Assembly: GCA_019918135.1 (NCBI GenBank)
Contig: WBZZ01002773.1
Span: 1-64,000, forward strand
DNA length: 64,000 nt
Reading direction: 5' to 3'
Source of the DNA: Paulinella micropora
Lineage: Eukaryota; Cercozoa; Imbricatea; Euglyphida; Paulinellidae
Made by a program: the position numbers and the translations under genes. This document shows, one piece after another, positions 10,062 to 20,904 of the stretch. A model generated the notes under the pieces. That model worked only from the letters and a program-made list of their open reading frames with translations. It was not told the origin of the DNA and searched no databases. Within the stretch, counting starts at the first letter, position 1, and every line of letters starts with the position of its first letter.

Positions 10062-11982
10062 GTGCAGTATGCGCTGAGCAAGAGGGGCCGGGCGCTGCTG
10101 GCGCTGCCCCCGGGCCGGGGCAAAACCGCCATCGCGCTGCACATCCTGACGCGGCTAAGCCAGGAGCAGAGTTTCCCCGCCCTGGTGCTGTCGCCGGCCT
10201 CGAACTGTGCGCACTGCCGACCGGTGGTGTGGCATGCGGCACCGCCCCGAGACCTACCGGCGCCTGCGAGACGCTCCGCCGCCCGGCGCCCCGGATCCGC
10301 CCAGCCACCTGTGCGTCATCCAGGAGGGCCGCGACCTGTTCCCGCTGCCGGGCGCGCTGCTGTACATCATGTCGTACGAGATGGTCAGCGCGCTGGCCGC
10401 GGCCGGCCGCTTCCAGGGCCTGCGCCTGGGCTCGCTGGTGGTCGACGAGAGCCACCGCCTGCAGAACCCGTGCAGCAAGATTGCATTCACGGTGCTGAGC
10501 CACTTCAACCAGCAGCAGGTGCCCTTCTGTCTCTGCCTGACCGGGACCCCCGCCAACCGGACGCGGCACCTGTGGCCGCAACTGCGGCTGCTCTGCCCCG
10601 ACAGCGTCTGGAACAAGCGCGGGCCCGGCATGCCGCGGGGCGCGCTGACGTACGAGGAATTCGTGTTGCGCTACTGCGGGGGGCAGTACGTGCGCCGGGG
10701 CTTCGACCGCGCCACGGGCCGGCCGATCCGGGTGCTGGACGCGGGGGGCTCCACGAACCTGGGCGAGCTGTACCAGCGGCTGTCCAAGCTGTGCCTGTTC
10801 ACGGGGGACGGGCTGGCCCGCGAGTGCGGGGTGCAGGTGTTCGCCGGCGCGGACGACGCTCGCGCGGGAGGAGGCGAGTTCACGTTCAGGCGCACGGTCG
10901 TGGTGTGCGAGCTCCGGCCCGCCCACCAGGCCCGCCTGGCCCGGCTGTGGCAGCAGGAAGCCGAGGCGGCCGCCCGGGTTACCGAGCTGCTGGGCGACGG
11001 CGGGGAATCCGAGTCCCCAGGCGCCGTCGTGCCGGCCGCGCCGGCCGCTGGCGCGGGCTGGCAGGCGTGCCTGCTGGAGTTCGGGGGGCTGCCGGCCCGG
11101 GCGCCCCCGGGGGTGGCGCCCCCCGCCGCGTCGGCGCTGGTGCCGGCGCGCAAGCGGCGGCGCCTGGAGGACGAGAGCGCCGCGCTGGCGGCGCCGCCCG
11201 GGCGCCCGGAGGAGGAGGAGGAAAAGAGCTGGGGGGCCGCGCCGGCGGCCGGGAGCGCACAACCCCCCTTCCGCCGCCTGTGCAAGATCCTGTCCTTTAG
11301 CCTGTACTATCAGGCCGCCATGCGGATCAAGGCCCGGATCGCGGCGCGCTTCTTCAAGCGGCACGTGCGCCCCCTGCTGCGCGAGCGGGCCCAACCCCCC
11401 CACAAGTGCCTGCTGTTCTGCCACAACCACAGCTTCGTGGAGCTGCTGCAGGGGCTGCTGCTCCAGCACACGTGGGACGGCGACGACGGCGCGGCGGCCG
11501 ACCGCTTCATCACCCTCACGGGCACGACGCCGCAGCCCAAGCGGCCGGAACTCATCCGGCGTTTCCAGCACGACCCGCGCTGCCAGGCCGCGGTCCTGAG
11601 CATTCTGGCGGCGGGGCAGGGCGTGCACCTGACGGCCGCCAACCACGTCTTTTTCTTCCAGTTGACCTGGAACGGGGGGGACTTGCTGCAGGCCGAGAAG
11701 CGCGCGTGCCGCATGGGACAGCGCCGGCACGTCGATATCAAGTTGCTAGTGCTGGACTGTTTTATTGAGCGCCGGCAGCTGGAACTGAACCTGAGCAAGA
11801 TCCGCAACCAGGCCTCCGTCCTCAACCAACAAGAGCTGGCCGCGCACGGGCTGGCGTGCGAGACGGAAACGTTCCGCGCCTCGCGGCGGCGCCGGCGCGG
11901 GGCTGCCGAGCCAGCGGCCGCGGCGCCCGAGCCAGCCGCGGCGCCCGAACCGCCCGGGCCGGCGGCCACCGCCACCACGTAG
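10062..11982 (+). pseudogene. SNF2-family DNA-dependent ATPase (broken)
   Basis: Helicase motifs appear in order: Walker A LPPGRGKTAIAL near 10110, a DESH Walker B in LVVDESHRLQN near 10440, motif III LTGTPANR near 10540, and C-terminal motifs IV-VI with AGQGVHLTAANHVFFF and QAEKRACRMGQRRHV near 11600-11730. The order and spacing resemble SMARCAL1/ZRANB3-like annealing helicases more than chromatin remodellers. A basic and acidic linker splits the two lobes. Viral SNF2 proteins are thought to act in replication or late transcription; that is general knowledge. Broken, about one break; the 5' end is unclear. Confidence 0.7.
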
Positions 11983-12081
11983 GCAGGGGAAGGGCGGAGC
12001 GGAGCAGGGGGGGCAGGGAGGGCACTGCTTTTTCGCGCTGGCCTCCCCCCCCCGCGGGAGCGGGCCACCCCGGCGTGCCTC

Positions 12082-13336
12082 TCAGGTCTGGTGCCTGGCC
12101 TTCTTCTGGGGGCGCGGCCCGTCCGGGCCCTGTGTGTCGGCCGCCCGGGAGCTCTTCTTCTGCTGCAGGTTGTCGAGCTTGGCTTTGAGCTTCTCGATGG
12201 ATTCTGGCTTCAGGCGCCAGCAGCAGTGACAGGCCAGCGCGTAGAAAGCCAGGCTGCTGATGAGATGGCCCAAGTCACATGGAGCGTTCCGCTTGCCTTT
12301 GTCGTACTGCTGGCGGAACGCACCCGCGATGGTATTTCCCCCGGGCTTCGTTCTGTGAACGTAGCGCTCCATCCGCTCGAGGAAGCCTCCGGGGGTGGGC
12401 GTGTTAGTCCACTGCACATCGGCCAGCAGGTGCAAGGCCTCGGCCAGGCCTACCGCTGCGCTGCCCCCCCGACCTCCTTCGCTTCTGCCCTCAGCACCTT
12501 CACCGCTTCCTCGAAAGGCAGGAAAAGCCCTGCGGTGGCAACGAACCCTGGGCCGAGCCCTCCGGCACGCAAAGGACGCCTGCGTGCTCCATATCAATCA
12601 GCAGGTTGGCTACCGAGTTGGCCAACGTAAAGAGGTACAGGGCCAGCGCCCAGGCGGCATCACTGTGTCATCGAAGAGATTCTCTCCACGCCAGGGCTTG
12701 GGCTAAAGGCACGGTCCACCTGTCGTACGGCTCTACGTCGATCAGCCTCACGACGGGGGCCTCTCCCTCCTGGACTTGCAACATATTATCAAACCTCAGG
12801 TCCAGGCAGCCGTAGGCTTTGTCTGGCTCCGTCTTTCGCAGCACCTGCACGTACCGAAGCAGGGTGCCGTGCACCGACTGCAGGACGCTGCGGTGCTCAC
12901 TCTGTGTCTTCTGGGAGGCCAGCAGGGTGCTGACCATCTGGCCCAAGGGGAGGATATGCCGGATGAGATAGAACTTGCGCTCGACGGGCTCTTCGGCCGC
13001 AGGCGCATCGGCCTTGAGCCTTTCAGCCGCTAGCTTTGCAGCAAAGATCTTTTCAGAATATTGCAACCAGTACGGATACTGAAGTGAGAGCCACCGCTTG
13101 CTTGCGGGCTCAAACAGGGAGCCTTCCAGCGGAGGGATCTCGCGGCACGTATCCTTGTACTGAAGTTGCTCGTCATTAAACGCACGCAGCTGTTGCATGA
13201 ATGTGGCCACGTCGTACTCCACGGCCCACCCGTACAGCAAATGGCGGACGCCGACTTCTTCCGTGGCCAGCGCGTTGGCCCAGTCACGGCGGGCCGCTAG
13301 CTCGGCCTCGCTGAGGTACTCGTAGCCGGCTCGCAC
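12082..13336 (-). pseudogene. Protein-kinase-like protein (broken)
   Basis: The segment near 12880-12720 reads VHGTLLRYVQVLRKTE...CLDLRFDNMLQV...VRLIDVEPYDRW, with the spacing of a kinase catalytic loop (..DL...N.L) followed by the metal-binding segment, as in atypical or FunK1-like kinases. Downstream comes ALYLFTLANSVANLLIDMEH and a lysine-rich tail. The 5' end runs into the border with host-like DNA at about 13370 without an ATG, so it is cut there. Broken, about two breaks. Kinase assignment is tentative. Confidence 0.4.
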
Positions 13337-13390
13337 GACATAGGCAGTCGTCAGGCGAGTGACTACATTGACTACACTACATATGTATCA

Positions 13391-14162
13391 TTAATTAGAC
13401 AACAACATAACAGCTGCAGAGTGAGAACAGACCTGGTTGGCTTGCTCAAGTTTCTCCTCGGCTTCCGATTCCTCGTCCGGAGGCGTGGAGGGCTGCTCCT
13501 TCTTGCCCTTTTTCACCTTCTTCTGCTTCACCTTCTGCTTTACCTTCAAATTTCTCTTCTTTTTTGTATTCTCCTCGACTATAACCTCATCTTCACTAGT
13601 TTCACCCTCCTCATCCTTTGGTTCAGGCGCAGTGTCACTGCTACCTAGTATCAAACAATAAAATTCATAAGAGAACTGTGTTACATAGAACAGTGTTGAC
13701 GCAAAGAATCTGGTGCAAATTTCCTTGGCATTTTGGTCCGGCGATCAGAAGAGCGCAAAGGTTTGTAGCCTTGCTCTACTGCTGCTCTGTTCCTCTATCA
13801 CACCATAAAAATGAAGAGCTAAAAAAGCAGCAATAAATAAAGCTAAAGCCCTTTGCGCAATAATTGCATACCTTAGCCTTGCCTGCCAACTCCTTAACTA
13901 GCAAAGCCTTCCATCTGTATCTTCGAAGAATGGGGGGGGGGGGGGGATTCGTAGGATCCCCAACATATGGAAGGAAAAAGGTCAACACGTCTTCAATATA
14001 GTTCCGCTTGTGAGGGGGGTGACACAAGCTATGAGCAAGATTCAACAATTTTGGGCACATGAGTTGAAGAAACTCAGTGTCGGTCTTGCCGTCCAAATCA
14101 GCATCCATTCCCCGCAACACTGCGATCCACTTCTTCGTTCCGACACCTGCAATAACAACCAA
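13391..14162 (-). CDS. Host-like gene, 3' exons
   Basis: Two blocks of coding quality on the minus strand: 14150-13871, reading GVGTKKWIAVLRGMDADLDG and on to KRNYIEDVLTFFLPYVGDPTN, and 13645-13391, a K/E-rich tail. The first is flanked by a TTGCAG acceptor and a GTATGC donor, so the gene is spliced. It may be the downstream part of the K/E/D-rich gene at 15345-16618, with the GAAA microsatellite in an intron. No known domain recognised. Confidence 0.4.
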
Positions 14163-14589
14163 TCATGGGTGAAAATGACAAAACATTCGTACCATTTTCA
14201 TTAGCTTCGGGTTTTCTTTTCTTCCAGCCCACTGGAAACTCAAGGATCATCCTATAGCAAATTATTGTTGTTTTTTTAAGAAAAAAAAATCAATCAAAAC
14301 CCAGGCGCAGGCCACACATCGTTTTCGCGAGTCTCAATCTGCCTTTGGGGGGCCAATATCAAGCCTGCTCTTGTGGTCAGCCTGACGTCGGTGATGTATA
14401 CCCCCTCGCGCACCTTTAATTACCCAAACACCATGTTTCTGACCCAGTGGTGACCGGGACAACAATATTAATGTAATTAATGTACCTTAGCATCGTCTGT
14501 TGTCCATGTCATGAACAACCTTAGCAATAAGCACGAACAAACAAGTGCTTGTGGGCGGGGGGGGGAGCACTGTGGAAGGCTCTCAGTCC

Positions 14590-15300
14590 GACATCAAATA
14601 TTAAGAAAAGAAAGAAAAGAAAGAAGATAACGAAAAAGAAAGAAAAGAAAGAAAAGAAAGAAAGGAAAGAAAGGAAAAAAAAGAAAAAAAAAGAAAAAAA
14701 AGAAAAGAAACAAAATTTTAAGAAAAGTTAAATAAAGAAAAGAAAAGAAAAGAAAAAAAGAAAAGAAAGAAAAGAAGCAAAAAGAAAAAAGAAAGAAGAA
14801 AAGAAGAAAAAAGAGAAGAAAAAAGAGAAGAAAAAAAAGAAAAAAGAGACGAAAAAAGAGAAGAAAAAAAAGAAAAGAAAGAAAAGAAAGAAAAGGAAAG
14901 AAAAGAAAAGAAAGAAAAGAAACAATTTGAAGATAGAAAATAAAGAAAACGAAATAAAGAAAATAAGGAAAAGAAAGGAAAAAAAGAAAAGAAAGAAAAG
15001 AAAGAAAAGAAAGAAAAGAAAGAAAGAAAAGAAAGAAAAGAAAGAAAAGAAAGAAAAGAAAGAAAAAAAGAAAGAAAAGGAAAAAAGAAAAAAGAAAAAG
15101 AAAAAGAAAAAAAGAAATTAAAAGAAAAGAAAGAAAAGAAAGAAAAGAAAGAAACAACAGACAAGAAAAGAAAGAAAGAAAAGAAAGAAAGAAAAGAAAG
15201 AAAGAAAAGAAAGAAAAGAAAGAAAAGAAAGAAAAGAAAGAAAAGAAAGAAAAGAAAGAAAAGAAAGAAAAGAAAGAAAAGAAAGAAAAGAAAGAAATTT
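14590..15300. repeat. (GAAA)n / (AAAGA)n microsatellite
   Basis: About 700 bp of almost pure purine, mainly GAAA and AAAGA units with an interruption near 14715 and one near 14925. Open frames encoding only F/L/S or K/E/R on either strand are artefacts of composition. It probably lies in an intron of the minus-strand gene. Confidence 0.95.
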
Positions 15301-15344
15301 CTACACTTACATATTAATTTATTATAATTTAACATAAAAAAGAA

Positions 15345-16618
15345 AGAAGAACGAACCCGTCTTGGAACTTGCGGCCTTTGGAGTCCGTGTGTGCTTTCTG
15401 GTCCTCCTCGTTCTCGAATATGTATTCAAACCAACACGGGATTTCGTAAATACGAAATTTTCCTTCTGGGACTTCTGGGACTCCTGTTTTGTTTACTCTC
15501 TCATTGCCCTTGTCCTTGTCCTTGTCCTTCTCCTTGTCCTTGTCCTTCTCCTCCTCCTTCTGCTTTCCTTTCTCCTCCTCCTCCTTGTCCTTGTCCTTGT
15601 CCTTCGTCACCTCCTCGTTTTCCTCCTCGTCCTCCTCCTCGTCCTTCTCCTCCTCGTTCTCCTCGTCATCCTCCTCTTCCTTCCCCTTCTCCTTCTTCTT
15701 TCCCTTCTTATTCTTCTTCTCTTTCTTCTTCTTCTTCTTCTTCGTCGTCGTCGTCTTCTTCTCCTTCTCCTTCTCCTTGTCCTTGTCCTTCGTCACCTTC
15801 TCCTCCTCCTCGTCCTCCTCGTCCTCCTCCTCCTCGTCCTCCTCGTCATCCTCCTCATCCTTCTTCTTCCCCTTCTCCTTCTTTCCCTTCTTATTCTTAT
15901 TCTTCTTCTTCTCCTCCTTGTCCTCCTCCTTGTCCCTCTCCTTGTCCTTCTCCTTGTCCTTCTCCTTGTCCTTCTCCTTGTCCTTCTCCTTGTCCTCCTC
16001 CTTGTCCTTCTCCGTGTCCTTGTCATTATTCTTCTCCTTGTCCTTCTCCTTGTCCTTCTCCTTGTCCTTGTCATTCTTCTCCTTGTCCTTCTCCTTCTTC
16101 TTTCCCTTCTTCTTTACTGGCTTATCCTTCTCCTTCTTCTTTCCCGTCTTCTTTTCTGGCTCCTTCTCCTTCTTCTCCTTCTCCTTCTCCTTCTCCTTCT
16201 CCTTTCGCTTCTTCTTCTTTCCTGGCTCCTTCTCCTTCTCATTCTCCTTCCCTTCTCCTGTCTTTTCTTCTTCTTCTTCCTTCTTTTGTTTCTTCTTTTT
16301 ATTCCCGCTACTATTATTTTCGTTTGTGTAGAAGTCTGTCTTCTTGCGATCTCTTTTCAAACGTACTACCTCGCCTTTTAGTCCATCATCCCAACTCTTT
16401 GCATTTTCCAAGAACCCCTGTGCTGTCCAATTCCTCTTGGTCTCAACTACCACCCTCTCCAGCTGCTCGAGACCTAAGCCATCATATTTCCTCCGCACTT
16501 CATCTGGAATTATCACATCTTCGAAATCCTCAGGCTCCGTCTGGCCGTTTATCCAAATTTTTAGAGCCCCCTTACGGTTTCTGGCAATTGCTTGCAATGT
16601 CCTGGCCTTTACAGGCAT
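15345..16618 (-). CDS. K/E/D-rich low-complexity protein
   Basis: From the ATG at 16618 (MPVKARTLQAIARNRKGALK) about 105 residues look globular, including DVIIPDEVRRKYDGLGLEQL. Then come about 270 residues of KEKDKEKD-type sequence, then a short ordered end, KFRIYEIPCWFEYIFENEED. The 3' border looks like a splice donor, so more exons follow leftwards. The start lies about 200 bp from the first E2F-type hairpin at 16830. Function unknown; the charged middle may be disordered or mark a nuclear protein. Confidence 0.5.
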
Positions 16619-16828
16619 CGCTGAGCTCTTTTCTTTCAATCTAATGTATACAGCTGTATACAAATCTACCCGCACTTTTCAAGTGCAGACGTTCGACTGC
16701 AGACCCTGAAAAAAGGCAGTAGTCGACCTTTTTGCCTCTGAAAAAATCATGGGTGGAAAAGAGCTGTTGTTACATATTTTCTTTTGTTGTTTTTGCATTT
16801 CCCAGTCTCGTTGCTAGCCTCAAACCTT

Positions 16829-16866
16829 CTTTCCCGCTCTTTCCTGTCTGTGGAAGGAGCGGGAAA
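16829..16866. promoter_or_regulatory. Inverted pair of E2F-type sites
   Basis: TTTCCCGC at 16830-16837 and its inverse GCGGGAAA at 16859-16866 fit the E2F/DP consensus TTTSSCGC in both orientations. It lies about 210 bp upstream of the minus-strand ATG at 16618. S-phase control of that gene is inference. No TATA box is clear next to this copy. Confidence 0.45.
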
Positions 16867-17070
16867 GAAAGAAATATTTTATTTCCTCAAGTACCAGAGG
16901 CATACCAAACAAAAAAAAATCTGCAGTCGGAAAATGATTTTTTGTTTCCACTTCATTCTTTTATCATGCTGCTTTGCTTTTTATTGCTGCATAATATGTC
17001 TACATGTGTGTTGAGTGCATGTGTAAATTATTGTAAGGAAATGTATTCACTAGAAGCCAGGAGGCGGAAT

Positions 17071-17325
17071 TTTCGTTTCTAAATTTTCCGTACCGACAAA
17101 AATTTGCCGATGATTTCCAGCTCGCTCTCTTCATGTATACTTGTCTAAATAGCTTTCCCGCTCCTTCCACACACTAGAAGGAGCGGGAAACTTAATTACA
17201 CCATCAGTGTAAAGGTATATAAAACAAAATCAACCGAAGAAAATTTGTCAACTTAATTTTTTCCACGTTTCCTCTATGTCAACATGTTTTGGCTGTCTTT
17301 ATGTTCTTGTTTTCTGCAATAAATG
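17071..17325 (+). promoter_or_regulatory. Promoter-like module 1 with E2F-type pair and TATA box
   Basis: Contains TTTCCCGC at 17154-17161, GCGGGAAA at 17183-17190 (the two arms can pair over 13 bases) and TATATAAA at 17216-17223, about 26 bp beyond the second site. The module is a direct repeat of 17413-17669, about 93 percent alike by eye. It lies between the divergent genes at 16618 and 18146. Confidence 0.5.
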
Positions 17326-17412
17326 CAAGATCTTTAAAAATACTGACACTGACTGCTTATTTAGAGCTTCGAAATATATTTTAGACGTATTTTTATAGTA
17401 AGAAGTCGAATA

Positions 17413-17669
17413 TTTCGTTTCTAAATTTTCCGTACCGACAAAAATTTGCCGATGATTTCCAGCTCGCTCTCTTCGTGTATACTTGTCTAAATAGCTTTCC
17501 CGCTCCTTCCACACACTAGAAAGAGCGGGAAACTTAATTACAACATCAGTGTCAAAGTATATAAAACAAAATCAACCGAAGAAAATTTGTTAACTTAATT
17601 TTTTCTATGTTTTCTCTATGTCAACATTGTTTTGGCTGTCTTCATGCTCTTGTTTTCTGCAATAAATGG
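17413..17669 (+). promoter_or_regulatory. Promoter-like module 2 with E2F-type pair and TATA box
   Basis: The second copy of the module: TTTCCCGC at 17496-17503, GCGGGAAA at 17525-17532, TATATAAA at 17558-17565. Motifs and spacing are kept while nearby bases vary. It is oriented towards the SET-domain gene that starts near 18146, which makes it the nearest candidate promoter for that gene. Confidence 0.5.
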
Positions 17670-17673
17670 TCAT

Positions 17674-17851
17674 TCATGTATGTATGTATGTAATATGTAT
17701 GTATGTATGCAAGTATGTATGTATGTATGTATTTATGTATGCATATCCGTATCTATATTTTCTTTTCTCCCTCTCTCTCTCTCTCCCTTTCTCTCTCCCT
17801 TTCTTTTTCTCTCTCCCTTTCTTTCTCTCTCTCTCTCTCTCTCCCTTTCTT

Positions 17852-17900
<49 letters not shown>

Positions 17901-17995
17901 CTCTCTTTGTTTTTTTTCCTTCAAATCTACCTACGTTGTCGTTGTTGTCGTTGTTGCCGTTGTTGTCGTTGTTGTCGTTGTTGTTGCAGTTGTTT
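17674..17995. repeat. Microsatellites (ATGT)n, (CT)n, (TTGTCG)n
   Basis: Three simple repeats in a row: ATGT units at 17674-17745, CT-rich DNA at 17765-17905 and TTGTCG/TTGTTG units at 17935-17995. They fill the space between promoter module 2 and the SET gene. Overlapping open frames are composition artefacts. Confidence 0.95.
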
Positions 17996-18145
17996 TTGTC
18001 GAATTGATGACGGTGATTCATTGGTGTTGTTTGCCTTTTAGAAGCAAGAAAAACAATATAAAATGTGAATAACTATCATATCTTTTGTGTAGTTTGGAGC
18101 TTGTTTTGAGTCTTTTCTTGCCATGTGGCGTGGGAGCAACGTCAA

Positions 18146-18745
18146 ATGAGCCTCGCGACTGCGAGGAGAGCGCCAGTGTCTATTGCTTGGCTTTCAGGAT
18201 CCGGCAAGGCAGGTAGATGTGGATTATTTGCTGATGACGATTTGCCAAAAGGGTTTAAGCTGGGGCTTCTGCAACCAGGAGGTGCTAAAATGCCTTCAGA
18301 GGACATCAGTGATAATCCATTTGCTCAGCACTTTAGGATGCGAACATATAAGGGCATTGAAATAGGAATGCAATCCATTGACTCCATTCATCAAGAAAGC
18401 AGAAATGCAATGCATCTTATTAACAGTAGTCACTTTCCTGGCTGCAGTGAGAGCCCAAACTGCAAAGTGTCGAAGGGTGAGCAAGTCGTGACAATGTCCA
18501 AGGGTGTGTCTCGAGGTGAGCAAATTCTTCTCAACTACTCAACGTTGGAGTCAAATCCAAAAGCCGAGGCTTGCAAGGCACATCCTTCTTGGATGAGAGA
18601 GGCAGCAAAGGCAAACAAGAAAATCCCTGTTTTCTATGTTGAGAATGATAGGAACTATAAATTTTTTTTATCGTTCCTGAATTTCTTGAGCCACTGCCAC
18701 CAAGGTCACAACCAATGTCTTTGGAAAAAAAACACGCGCTTCTAG
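18146..18745 (+). CDS. SET-domain part of a host-like transposase gene
   Basis: The ATG at 18146 opens MSLATARRAPVSIAWLSGSG; an out-of-frame ATG lies at 18123. Residues 15-40 (GKAGRCGLFADDDLPKG) match the start of a SET domain. NAMHLINSSHFPG...SPNCKVS...VSRGEQILLNYS matches its end, including the N-H pair and the GE..L..Y motif. SET domains methylate protein lysines using S-adenosylmethionine. Reading continues best in another frame after a run of eight T at 18662-18669, where one extra base would give KFFFIVPEFLEPLPP. The gene continues in the exons downstream. Confidence 0.55.
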   Translation: MSLATARRAPVSIAWLSGSGKAGRCGLFADDDLPKGFKLGLLQPGGAKMPSEDISDNPFAQHFRMRTYKGIEIGMQSIDSIHQESRNAMHLINSSHFPGCSESPNCKVSKGEQVVTMSKGVSRGEQILLNYSTLESNPKAEACKAHPSWMREAAKANKKIPVFYVENDRNYKFFLSFLNFLSHCHQGHNQCLWKKNTRF

Positions 18746-19641
18746 CATCTTTTGGGTCGAGGGCTGTAAGAGCGGATCCTCCACGAATTCCCTCAACTTC
18801 CTCAAGCATAAATGCAAAACGCAAGCTTTTGAATGAGTTCGCGGCTGGTCTCTCTTCAGTTAAAGCTCAGAATGACTCAATAAAGCGTCTTCGTGTTTGT
18901 GCAGCCACTCCTCAGGTATGCATTCGAATGTTTTCTTGTTGCTTAATACTAAATTAAAGTGTGTTGTATGTGGTGATTCATTGCTATTACTATGAAGGAT
19001 CGAGGTGAGGAAGAAGAAAGTGGTGACGCCGCTTCGAGCAGTGCAGAAGAGGATGATTCATTCACCCGTTCTCCTGTCAAGGTCAGCTGCCTGCACTTTG
19101 TCTAACAAGCATCTATATGCGTTGTTTGTAAACCGTTTGAAATGCAGTTATCATCTACGAAAGACCCATCACCTACTGGCTCTCCTATCAAGGTTAGCTT
19201 CATATAATTTGTCAACCAAACCTTAATACTTCTCCATGTTGTTTGTACATCGTTTGCAATGTAGTGTACATCTACGGCATGTTCGTCTAGCATGGTGCTG
19301 CCCTTCTCTGAGTCAGCGGAATCGACTGGCTTCTGGACACCTGGGGCTTTGATTACAGAAGCTAGTAGTAGTAGTAAGCAGCCGAATACCGATGAGATTC
19401 GCTCAAGCACACAAGCTCTCTATAAGACCTTAGGACTTACTGCTCATGTAGCCATCAGGCCTAAGAAAGCCAATAGGTCATACACGTTCAAGAAGCGCAA
19501 GCAAGGCCCTGTCAAGCATGTTCGACCTCAATGTCTGGAGAAGTGGCTTGGCATGCCATACAATGAGCTTGAGGAGGAGGTGAGGTCAAGCGTTGTCGAG
19601 AATGGCAATGCTATCGTTGGGTCGACCCACGCGATGTTATA
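18670..19641 (+). CDS. Middle exons of the SET/transposase gene
   Basis: Exon to 18915 (PEFLEPLPPRSQPMSLEKKH...), donor GTATGC, then mini-exons 18998-19081 (ending TRSPVK) and 19148-19192 (LSSTKDPSPTGSPIK), then a long exon from 19265. The introns are about 66-82 bp with clear GT..AG ends. The mini-exons are serine- and acid-rich and look disordered. The long exon contains VRPQCLEKWLGMPYNELEEE. A change of frame near 19600-19620 leads into the next block (VDPRDVIRERTQSCALSLKE), so an unseen intron or a short indel lies there. Confidence 0.5.
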
Positions 19642-20152
19642 AGGGAACGCACCCAATCTTGTGCACTTTCTTTGAAAGAGTTCAAAAATTCCCTAGCGAT
19701 AAAGTTGGAGACAATGAAAGATCCGGCCGGTAACATGCAGTATGTCTACCAAACGGAAAAAGTATGCAGAACTATGTGGCAGCGCATTCATGGAGTCGGT
19801 GATAGAGTTATGACAAAAGCTTTAAAGCTTATGCGCAACCGCACTAAGATAGATGTAAGGGTTGTACCGCCGGAACCACTTACTGAAGATGTCATTCACG
19901 TTCTGCTATGCAGAAAGTGGTTACAAATGGGGATCGATGTTGAAGAAGACGGAACTTGGAAGCTTCAAGACATTACCGAAACCAGCGAAGTGTACAGCTA
20001 CATCGTAGCAAACTGGACGAAAGGATGTCAAGATGTGCTAGCATCTGCGCCGGCCAACTGCAAGCAAAGGCTGAATGTCAAAGAGCCTCCCGGCCCCACG
20101 AAAGTGAATAAAGTCTGGCGCAGAGACTTTAAAAATATAGAGCCTATCCGAG
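19612..20152 (+). CDS. Transposase N-terminal exon
   Basis: Reads RDVIRERTQSCALSLKEFKN, then KVCRTMWQRIHGVGDRVMTK, which fits the vC...f..i.GIs..r segment upstream of DUF7869-type transposase cores in many protists and animals. It ends at ATCCGAG with donor GTAGCA at 20153. The codon is completed at 20925, giving PIRDQDIAKDEIC across the intron. Confidence 0.5.
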
Positions 20153-20244
20153 GTAGCAGTAAAGAGCTTGCTCTAAACATCTTTTGCATTAAGCATAAGT
20201 TCTTTTGTGTACATTATTATCATTATTATTATTATTATTATTAT

Positions 20245-20512
20245 GGACACCGTGATAGCCCAGTGGTCAAGTTCTACCATCTGGGCCCTGTCGCCAGTTC
20301 GATTCCCGTCGGTGCCACCAGTATTTTCATTGAACATACCGGTCTATTTCTGGACCAGTATTTTCATTGAACATACCGGCCCGTCTGGAAGTGTTGGAAC
20401 TGCCCTTGCGGGGGTGTCATTAGAGCTTATCGTCAATTCTTCGTACTCCCCTCACGGGTGAGACGATGGAGGCGCATGTGCAGAAATGCATCAGCCATTG
20501 ACAGAGAAGCAC

Positions 20513-20567
<55 letters not shown>
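20245..20567 (+). repeat. tRNA-derived SINE, copy 1, with (ATT)n tail
   Basis: The head, GGACACCGTGATAGCCCAG and on to CGGTGCCACCA (20245-20320), has an A box TAGCCCAGTGG and a B box AGTTCGATTCC. Its 7-bp acceptor-like ends pair with one mismatch. The body repeats a 36-bp unit (CCAGTATTTTCATTGAACA) twice. The unit ends at about 20512 and is followed by about 18 ATT units. Polymerase III promoter boxes support a SINE rather than a tRNA gene. Confidence 0.85.
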
Positions 20568-20568
20568 T

Positions 20569-20853
20569 GGACACCGTGATAGCCCAGTGGTCAAGTTCTA
20601 CCATCTGGGCCCTGTCGCCAGTTCGATTCCCGTCGGTGCCACCAGTATTTTCATTGAACATACCGGTCTATTTCTGGACCAGTATTTTCATTGAACATAC
20701 CGGCCCGTCTGGAAGTGTTGGAACTGCCCTTGCGGGGGTGTCATTAGAGCTTATCGTCAATTCTTCGTACTCCCCTCACGGGTGAGACGATGGAGGCGCA
20801 TGTGCAGAAATGCATCAGCCATTGACAGAGAAGCACTATTATTATTATTATTA

Positions 20854-20902
<49 letters not shown>

Positions 20903-20904
20903 GT
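20569..20904 (+). repeat. tRNA-derived SINE, copy 2, with (ATT)n tail
   Basis: This copy appears identical to copy 1 over about 268 bp, same strand, with the (ATT)n tail of copy 1 leading straight into it and its own tail from about 20836. The pair looks like a recent tandem duplication through the ATT tract or an insertion into the tail of the first copy. Confidence 0.85.

Larger units (their letters stand above)
2485..13380. mobile_element. GC-rich block A, giant-virus remnant
   Basis: Base composition jumps from AT-rich to very GC-rich at about 2485 and back at about 13380. Inside, genes are tightly packed on both strands and include a herpes/pox-type primase, an RPB10-like RNA polymerase subunit and a SNF2-type ATPase, a combination known from large nucleocytoplasmic DNA viruses. 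Long G or C homopolymers fill the gaps. Several genes are broken, some look whole; roughly half a dozen breaks overall. Nucleocytoviricota is the best fit; the family cannot be named. Confidence 0.65.

Noticed and set aside
9802-11730. 642-codon minus-strand frame opposite the SNF2 gene
   Set aside because: It mirrors the GC-rich coding strand of the SNF2 gene, and no motif is seen in it, whereas the plus strand has all helicase motifs.
14594-15335. Long open frames rich in F/L/S or K/E
   Set aside because: They lie wholly in the GAAA microsatellite and reflect its composition.
15362-16644. Plus-strand leucine-, serine- or proline-rich frames
   Set aside because: They are antisense to the K/E/D-rich gene and arise from its CTCCTT-type codon pattern.
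20245-20320. tRNA genes
   Set aside because: A and B boxes are present but the anticodon arm is not clean, the head is fused to a SINE body with an ATT tail, and the copy is repeated as a unit.
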